From the IMG/VR virus record IMGVR_UViG_3300042864_000586, positions 1 to 35,173 of that record: a stretch of DNA of 35,173 bases. One strand, written 5' to 3'. A model generated the notes under the pieces. That model ran no database searches, was not told the origin of the DNA, and saw only the letters and a program-made list of their open reading frames with translations. Shown one piece after another: positions 29,931 to 35,173 of the stretch. Within the stretch, counting starts at the first letter, position 1. Every line of letters begins with the position of its first letter. Origin of the DNA: a virus. The translations under genes and the position numbers were made by a program.

Positions 29931-29962
29931 CAAATATAAACTATTTATTTTGTAATTAACAA
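29931..29962 (-). promoter_or_regulatory. Promoter of the lysis operon
   Basis: Minus strand TTG (29962-29960), 21 bp spacer, TATATTTG (29938-29931), in the only real gap of the leftward block between adhesin and lysis genes. It resembles the protease promoter (TATATTTG). Confidence 0.6.
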
Positions 29963-31896
29963 GGGAGTGGTGCATCAAATGCGTCAACCATTAGTGTTAC
30001 CGAGAATGAGCCTGTAGATAAACTGCTAATAGTTTTCACATAAGAACCTACAGGGCAACTGCTTGTAGAGTCTAATTTATATCTAACTGTTTTAGAAGGA
30101 TTAAATACATTGTAATTAAATGAACCACTTCCATTAACATAAATTAATAACTGGAATACACCAATAGCAAAACCAAAATCACCTCCAGTTATTACTCTAC
30201 TATCAAATTGATCAGGTTTACTTGTTTGCAATGTAGAACACTCAACTAAATATTGTAAAGCACCATTAGCATCACTTTGTAAATTAAATATTACTAAATG
30301 TCTACTAACAATGTTTCTTTCTAAGGCTCTTGAATCTACTGTAGAATTATTATATCTTAAAGAGAATGTAAATAAGCTACCAAGAACACCCGTAAATGGT
30401 CTAATAAATGCTATATAAGTGAATGAGTAATCACCAGGATTAATAGTAGTCTTATTAAAGAATTCACTATCAATAGGGTCAAATCCCCAATCTGTATCAT
30501 TAGGCACTAAACCACTTGCAAATAAATTTAAGAATACTGTACTGCTAAAATTACATTTAATTTTAATTGAATTAGGTGCAGCGGATTGATTAGCAATCCT
30601 AATAGAAATGTTGTGGTTTAAATAATCTGAATCATTTGCATAAATACCGAAATAGCTAGTTCCCAAGAAAGTAGTAGAATACATTTCTCTACTTACACTA
30701 GCATTTAAGATTGTTAATGAGATAGGTTGTGGTGCAGCAATAGTTACACTAGCAGAACCACTAGCAAGATTACCTCCACCACCTGATACACTAGCAGTAT
30801 TATTATAAGTACCCGAATTGTTAGCTTGTACTGTAATTACAAAGTAATAAGTTTGTCCTGCTACTAAAACATTATTGGTATAAGCATTAGCAGTTTGACC
30901 ACTAATAAAAGTATTCCATCCTGAAGGATTAACAACCTCACAAGAAATAATAGTAAAGTTAGAATCAATTGTATCCGTAATATTTACTGTTGCTCCTGAT
31001 GTATTGTTATTAGAAACAGTAACTGCTATTTGCCAATTAAATTGTTGTCCTATACTTATTGGGCCACTACCTACACGACCTTTGTTTAAAGTAAATACAG
31101 GAGGATTACAAACACAAGAACCATTACTATTAGCAATAGCTTGGCCATTAGCATCTAACCAGTTATTACAATCTTGTGTAGCTAAGTTATCTGCATCAGA
31201 TTGAGAAGTACAAGAAGTTCTTGTAAATTCAGGGGAAGTAACATTAACAAAAGTCCCTACACAACCTGGTGCACAATCATTCTTTTGAATGCTTCTTGTT
31301 ATTGTTTTAGTAGAAGAAAATAAAGTAGCATTGATTGTTATTGTGTTAGAATAGAATATACCACTCGTGCCACCACCTGTAACATTAGCTTGATTGTAAT
31401 AAGCCCCTGCTGCACAATTAATTATCTTAGCTACAATAACAACATCGTTATATGCACTATTAGCAGGAATAGAATCACTTCTTGTGGCAGTTAAGGTTTG
31501 GTTTACTACGTTTACAGACCATCCTGGAGCACTCCAAGTAACAATCTGCATATTAGCAGGTAAAGTGTCTGTAAAGGTCACTAAACCACTTGTAGGAGCA
31601 TTACCAATATTGGCTATGGTAATCCACATATTAAAGTTGGTATTTACGGGAGTGGAGGCAACGGAGTTCTTAACTACCTGAAAGAAGGGAGTAACATTGG
31701 ATTGTGTATGATTGTAGCTATACCATTCCGATACCGAACAAGGAGTTACTCCATCGGGTTTATAAGTGCTATAAACATTCAATGGAACATAAACCCCAAG
31801 TTCGGCATCTTTAATGTCTAATACCGCACCATTGGCACGTTGAAGTTCGATGCCTATTTCGTTGAAAGATAAACTTCCTGATGCAGGTAATGCCAT
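29956..31896 (-). CDS. Tail adhesin with DUF11-like and DUF5977-like domains
   Basis: 646 aa. N-terminal MALPASGSLSFNEIGIELQRANGA starts a virion-type module seen in phages of Bacteroidota. Two DUF11-like beta-sandwich repeats follow (about residues 70-190, with 'IANIGNAPTSGLVTFTDTLP', and about 268-390, with 'TVSNNNTSGATVNITDTI'). Between them is a cysteine-containing DUF5977-like segment (about 200-262: SIQKNDCAPGC...DADNLATQDCNNWLDANGQAIANSNGSC). The C-terminal 250 residues are an unknown beta-rich domain. Likely displayed at the tail to bind the host surface. Coupled to the fibre gene by TAATG at 31894-31898. Confidence 0.75.
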   Translation of the reverse strand: MALPASGSLSFNEIGIELQRANGAVLDIKDAELGVYVPLNVYSTYKPDGVTPCSVSEWYSYNHTQSNVTPFFQVVKNSVASTPVNTNFNMWITIANIGNAPTSGLVTFTDTLPANMQIVTWSAPGWSVNVVNQTLTATRSDSIPANSAYNDVVIVAKIINCAAGAYYNQANVTGGGTSGIFYSNTITINATLFSSTKTITRSIQKNDCAPGCVGTFVNVTSPEFTRTSCTSQSDADNLATQDCNNWLDANGQAIANSNGSCVCNPPVFTLNKGRVGSGPISIGQQFNWQIAVTVSNNNTSGATVNITDTIDSNFTIISCEVVNPSGWNTFISGQTANAYTNNVLVAGQTYYFVITVQANNSGTYNNTASVSGGGGNLASGSASVTIAAPQPISLTILNASVSREMYSTTFLGTSYFGIYANDSDYLNHNISIRIANQSAAPNSIKIKCNFSSTVFLNLFASGLVPNDTDWGFDPIDSEFFNKTTINPGDYSFTYIAFIRPFTGVLGSLFTFSLRYNNSTVDSRALERNIVSRHLVIFNLQSDANGALQYLVECSTLQTSKPDQFDSRVITGGDFGFAIGVFQLLIYVNGSGSFNYNVFNPSKTVRYKLDSTSSCPVGSYVKTISSLSTGSFSVTLMVDAFDAPLPC

Positions 31897-34800
31897 TATC
31901 CTAATTTAGCTTCTAATGCAATTATTTTCTTATTTTGTTCTTTTGCTACTTCTATAAGCAATGGAATAATTTGGTTATAAGAAACTCCTTTAATCCCATT
32001 CTTACCTGTTTGAACTGCATGAGGTAATATCTTTTCTACCTCTTGAGCAATAACTCCATATTGATATTCATCATTCTCTTTCCATTGGTATAAATAACCA
32101 TTAAGTTGATTAAGTTTATCAATTGGATTGTCTACTAATGTTAAGTTTTTCTTTAATACCAAGTCAGAATTAGCAGTAATGTTTCCTGTAGCTCTAATAG
32201 CACCTATTACATAAAGACGTTCTCCGTTGTCTGTAAAAGTTCCTAAAAGAGTATTACCACTATTTCTAATTACTAAAGCATTTGACCAACTAATAGTATT
32301 TCCTGCAGTTCCAGAAGCAGCATAAGAAAATACATGATCTCCGTCATTTTGCTGGTATCTACTTGCTCTAGCATTTACTGAATAAATCCAATTAACACTA
32401 GTATTTAAATAAGCATTATTTGATAATATAGTAACATGGGCATCTGCACTTGTTCTATTAGCATACAAAGCAGCAGAATTACCTAATTGCAAAGCAACAT
32501 AGCCACTATACCAACTTTGAGGAGTTACTGAAATCCCAACATTACCATCACTCGTAATCCGCATACGTTCGGTTCCTCCAAGTGTTGTATTGTTTGCTGC
32601 TGTATAAAATTCTATACTTGTTGCGGCATTAAGATTGCCTGCTGCTCCGCCAATAATAATTTCGTTAACACCTAAGCCAGAATTTAGAACAGCAAATGTC
32701 ATAGGCTCTTCCGCATTTGTATAATGTGGAACTCCTAAAATTGCATATTTTCTAGTTGCGTTTGTTCTAGCACCAGTTGAAGTATTAAAGTCCCCACCAA
32801 CTATTAAAGCCCCTGTAAGTGCTCCACTTGAAACATCTAGCCTAGACAAAGGCGAACTCGTTCCAATACCTACGTTGCCAGTTATATTAGTTGTTGGCGA
32901 GTCAATAGTTAAATTATTTGAACCGTTAACTACAACAACATCTGCACCGTTATGATTGGTTAATCTAAATCCACCTGTTGATCCTGCACTAGCTTTAATA
33001 TAAGCTATAGGAATACCTGCACTATATCTTCCAACAGTCAATGCGGTTAAAGTGTCATCTCCTATTGTAACTGCTCTACTAAACGTAGATGCTCCTAAAG
33101 GGGATATAGTAAGTGCATTTATAGTGCCACCATTAGAAGCACTTATTTGAAATTTTAATCCTCCATAAGTAGAAGTATTAGCCCCCCAAGAATTAATTTG
33201 ACCAAATCCACCTGCAAAAGATATACCAATTTTACTTGTTTCGTTAGTTAAAAAATCTGAACCAAATATTCCACTCGTACCATTCAAAACAGTACTAAAT
33301 GTTTTTGCCCCACTAATAGTTTGAGTAGTAGTTAATGTTACTAATCCACTTATATCTGTAGAATATTGAGGTATATTTAAAGTATTAGCACTAAAGGTTG
33401 CAGCACCTGAAGTCCCAGTTGTAGTTAAGGTAACTACACCTTGATATTGAGGTATATTTAATGTATTACTTGCAAAAGTAGATGCTCCCGAAGTACCCGT
33501 AGTAGTTAAAGTAATAGCACTTTGCTTGCTATTAAATGTTGACCAATCAGTAGAACTTAAATAACCATTAGTAGAAGCACCTGCTTGTATAACCTGAATA
33601 CTCAAATTACCAATAGTCTTTCCTGTTCCACCATCAGGGAACATTAACACATTACTTGATACCTCACTAACATTACCTAATGTTAAAGCATTCTGCTTAC
33701 TATTAAAGGTATTCCAATCAGTTGAAGATAGGAATCCGTTAGTAGTAGTATTTGCTTGTGAAATTGTAAATGCACCTGTAGTATTATTATACGATAATGG
33801 AGCAGAAGCAGACAAAGCAGTTAAAGCAATGTAGTTATTAGGATTGGTAGCATTATAAGGAGTGTATCCTAATACCGTAGCTATACTTGCGTGTTTCCAC
33901 AAAGAACTAGCAGTATCATGATAAAGAATATCCTTATTAGCAGGAGAAGATATTTGAACATCATGAATCTCATCTAACTCATAACCATTCTGTACCTTAA
34001 CCTCAATTGTTCCTTGTGTAGGGTGTGCTCTAGTAACAATACCAACATAAACTAAGTGAGTAGGAGCAAGTACCTTACTTGAAGTAAATGCACCTGCAGT
34101 AGTTCCACTTAAATACAACTGAACACCTTCTGTGTAGCTTGAAGTATCTAAGTTGTTAACTGCACCAACCAACACAACAATACCTGATTGATTATTGGCA
34201 ATATCAAATTCTACAACTCCTAATGTTTGAGCAGAAGTAGAATCTCCTGAAGCAATAGCCTTAGCAAGTAAAGCAGTATTACCCGATACACCATTGATAT
34301 ACACAACTGTACCTTTAGCTAAGGTAGCACCTGTTGTATTCTTTCCAGTAAAGATTAATCTTGTAGAATCTAACGTAGTAGGGAAGGTAGCTAATGTACC
34401 ATCACCTCTTAAATATTGTGCAGTAGTACCTCCTGAAGGAAGTAAGTATTTAGCATTAAATGTACTCCAATCCGTAGAAGTTAAATAGCCATTAGTGGAG
34501 GCAGAAGCAACACTAATTTGAAAGCTATTAGTTCCACTATTATAACTTATTGGTGCAGTTCCTGAAGGCTTATTAGACAAGTCAGCATAAGACCCTGAAG
34601 TAGCAACAGTAGATAAAGCAGGCTTACCTGTTAAATCAGCATAAGCACCAGTTGTAGCAACCGTAGCTAATCCTGGAGCAGTACCAAAGTTTAATTCATT
34701 TATATAGGTTTTACCTGCAAACTTAGAGTTATAAACACTATCAGTTGTTGCTCCATTAAAGTACAAACGATTAGAAGTTTGAACAATCTGTGAGTAAGCT

Positions 34801-35117
34801 GAAGTACCTGCAGGGCCAGTAGCAATAATCATATTCATCACCACGTTATTAATATCGGGTGAATCAGGGTAAACACGAACATTACGAGTATATGATGGAT
34901 TCCATGCAGTTCCATTAATACGAATCCAAACATAAAAGTCAGTCATCGCAGTAACCGTAACATCTAAGTCAGGATCATCAGTTTGAAAACTACTTGGAGT
35001 AGATGAAGGGAATGTACTTGCTAATGTATAACCATAGTCAATGTTTCCTGCCGTAGGCATTGGTACAAATCCCGTTGAGGTATATTCAGCAAATACTCTT
35101 AATGTTTTAATTGCCAT
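31896..35117 (-). CDS. Large tail fibre with C-terminal S74 self-cleaving chaperone
   Basis: 1073 aa, intact only because the window repeats 127 bp (the ATG equals base 71 of the circle). The N-terminus (about 1-110) is a beta module for attachment; then come repeated segments (three TNG(Y/F)L(S/T)STDW..FN.K units and two LTTTGTSGA...TFxxNTLNIPQY units), a long beta shaft, and a C-terminal S74-type intramolecular chaperone. The cleavage dyad fits S984 in NSDLVLKKN with K989 five residues later, as in the endosialidase-type chaperone; the released tail is about 90 aa (FGVIAQEVE-like YGVIAQEVEKILP, ending in a coiled coil). It probably trimerises and binds the host. Confidence 0.92.
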   Translation of the reverse strand: MAIKTLRVFAEYTSTGFVPMPTAGNIDYGYTLASTFPSSTPSSFQTDDPDLDVTVTAMTDFYVWIRINGTAWNPSYTRNVRVYPDSPDINNVVMNMIIATGPAGTSAYSQIVQTSNRLYFNGATTDSVYNSKFAGKTYINELNFGTAPGLATVATTGAYADLTGKPALSTVATSGSYADLSNKPSGTAPISYNSGTNSFQISVASASTNGYLTSTDWSTFNAKYLLPSGGTTAQYLRGDGTLATFPTTLDSTRLIFTGKNTTGATLAKGTVVYINGVSGNTALLAKAIASGDSTSAQTLGVVEFDIANNQSGIVVLVGAVNNLDTSSYTEGVQLYLSGTTAGAFTSSKVLAPTHLVYVGIVTRAHPTQGTIEVKVQNGYELDEIHDVQISSPANKDILYHDTASSLWKHASIATVLGYTPYNATNPNNYIALTALSASAPLSYNNTTGAFTISQANTTTNGFLSSTDWNTFNSKQNALTLGNVSEVSSNVLMFPDGGTGKTIGNLSIQVIQAGASTNGYLSSTDWSTFNSKQSAITLTTTGTSGASTFASNTLNIPQYQGVVTLTTTGTSGAATFSANTLNIPQYSTDISGLVTLTTTQTISGAKTFSTVLNGTSGIFGSDFLTNETSKIGISFAGGFGQINSWGANTSTYGGLKFQISASNGGTINALTISPLGASTFSRAVTIGDDTLTALTVGRYSAGIPIAYIKASAGSTGGFRLTNHNGADVVVVNGSNNLTIDSPTTNITGNVGIGTSSPLSRLDVSSGALTGALIVGGDFNTSTGARTNATRKYAILGVPHYTNAEEPMTFAVLNSGLGVNEIIIGGAAGNLNAATSIEFYTAANNTTLGGTERMRITSDGNVGISVTPQSWYSGYVALQLGNSAALYANRTSADAHVTILSNNAYLNTSVNWIYSVNARASRYQQNDGDHVFSYAASGTAGNTISWSNALVIRNSGNTLLGTFTDNGERLYVIGAIRATGNITANSDLVLKKNLTLVDNPIDKLNQLNGYLYQWKENDEYQYGVIAQEVEKILPHAVQTGKNGIKGVSYNQIIPLLIEVAKEQNKKIIALEAKLG
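33522..33572 (-). repeat. Fibre repeat, unit 3
   Basis: Encodes TNGYLSSTDWSTFNSKQ; third copy of a 16-17-residue unit, followed by the LTTTGTSGA repeats. Unit 2 lies at 33693-33743 and unit 1 at 34449-34496. Confidence 0.85.
33693..33743 (-). repeat. Fibre repeat, unit 2
   Basis: Encodes TNGFLSSTDWNTFNSKQ, closely related to units 1 and 3. Such repeats usually form turns of the triple beta shaft and are sites of fibre recombination. Confidence 0.85.
34449..34496 (-). repeat. Fibre repeat, unit 1
   Basis: Encodes TNGYLTSTDWSTFNAK, the most N-terminal copy of the unit. Confidence 0.85.
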
Positions 35118-35173
35118 GTCTAATCTTCTTTTTGCCCTATTGGACTAATCCAACAATCTTGTGTGTAAACCTT
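35047..35173. repeat. Terminal direct repeat, right copy
   Basis: Exact copy of bases 1-127; removing one copy gives a 35046-bp circle. Confidence 0.95.

Noticed and set aside
31004-31681. Plus-strand open frames inside the adhesin gene
   Set aside because: Antisense shadows; no family pattern and opposite to a tightly coupled operon.
1-35173. Search for CRISPR arrays
   Set aside because: Repeats present are dyads, tandem ~30-bp copies and hairpins; none shows several identical repeats with equal unique spacers.
1-35173. Search for tRNA genes and integrase/repressor-attP modules
   Set aside because: No cloverleaf with a CCA-like end and no recombinase or CI-type repressor noticed; by-eye reading could miss a diverged tRNA.

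Overview
The window is a complete tailed-phage genome presented as a linearised circle. Bases 1-127 are repeated exactly at 35047-35173, so the unique circle is 35046 bp and the tail-fibre gene runs across the join. DNA is AT-rich (about one third G+C by eye). The gene order (terminase, portal, Mu F-like protein, protease, HK97-type capsid, connectors, tail tube, frameshifted chaperone, tape measure, tail tip, fibres, lysis) is that of a siphovirus. A Bacteroidota host is inferred from promoters of the TTG-N18..21-TAnnTTTG type, A-rich leaders without clear Shine-Dalgarno sites, and a tail protein with DUF11-like and DUF5977-like domains. No integrase, CI-like repressor, tRNA or CRISPR array was seen, so a lytic life style is likely.

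Layout: two divergent transcription blocks leave a 1.4 kb non-coding control region (14325-15708) and converge on back-to-back terminators at 26530-26594. The minus block runs from terS (14324) leftwards through packaging, head and tail genes, across the circle join, through fibre (35117-31896), adhesin (31896-29956) and a lysis cassette (possible holin, GH24 lysozyme, candidate unimolecular spanin) to a metallophosphoesterase (27843-26650). The plus block (15709-26496) holds small early genes, many of them tiny membrane proteins, then a ribbon-helix-helix regulator, RusA resolvase, MazG-like protein, SSB-like protein, RecE-like exonuclease, Mom-like DNA-modification enzyme, a replisome-organiser-like protein and DnaB helicase. 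No DNA polymerase is present, so host polymerase is presumably recruited.

Regulation: the control region carries several copies of one 25-bp dyad (arms CTTATTTAGA / TCTAAATAAG, 5-bp spacer) at both of its ends, plus tandem repeats, palindromes and a purine tract; it is the best candidate for replication origin and early/late switch. Six good Bacteroidota-type promoters can be read. Intrinsic terminators directly follow the major capsid and major tail protein genes, and a new promoter sits on top of the second. The tail-assembly chaperone shows a textbook -1 frameshift signal (A AAA AAG plus a downstream hairpin) that fuses two reading frames.

Most noteworthy: the dyad family, the frameshift cassette, the u-spanin-like protein, the Mom-like enzyme, a recurrent ATGGAAACTAA stop/start junction between small early genes, and a stretch where three reading frames overlap.
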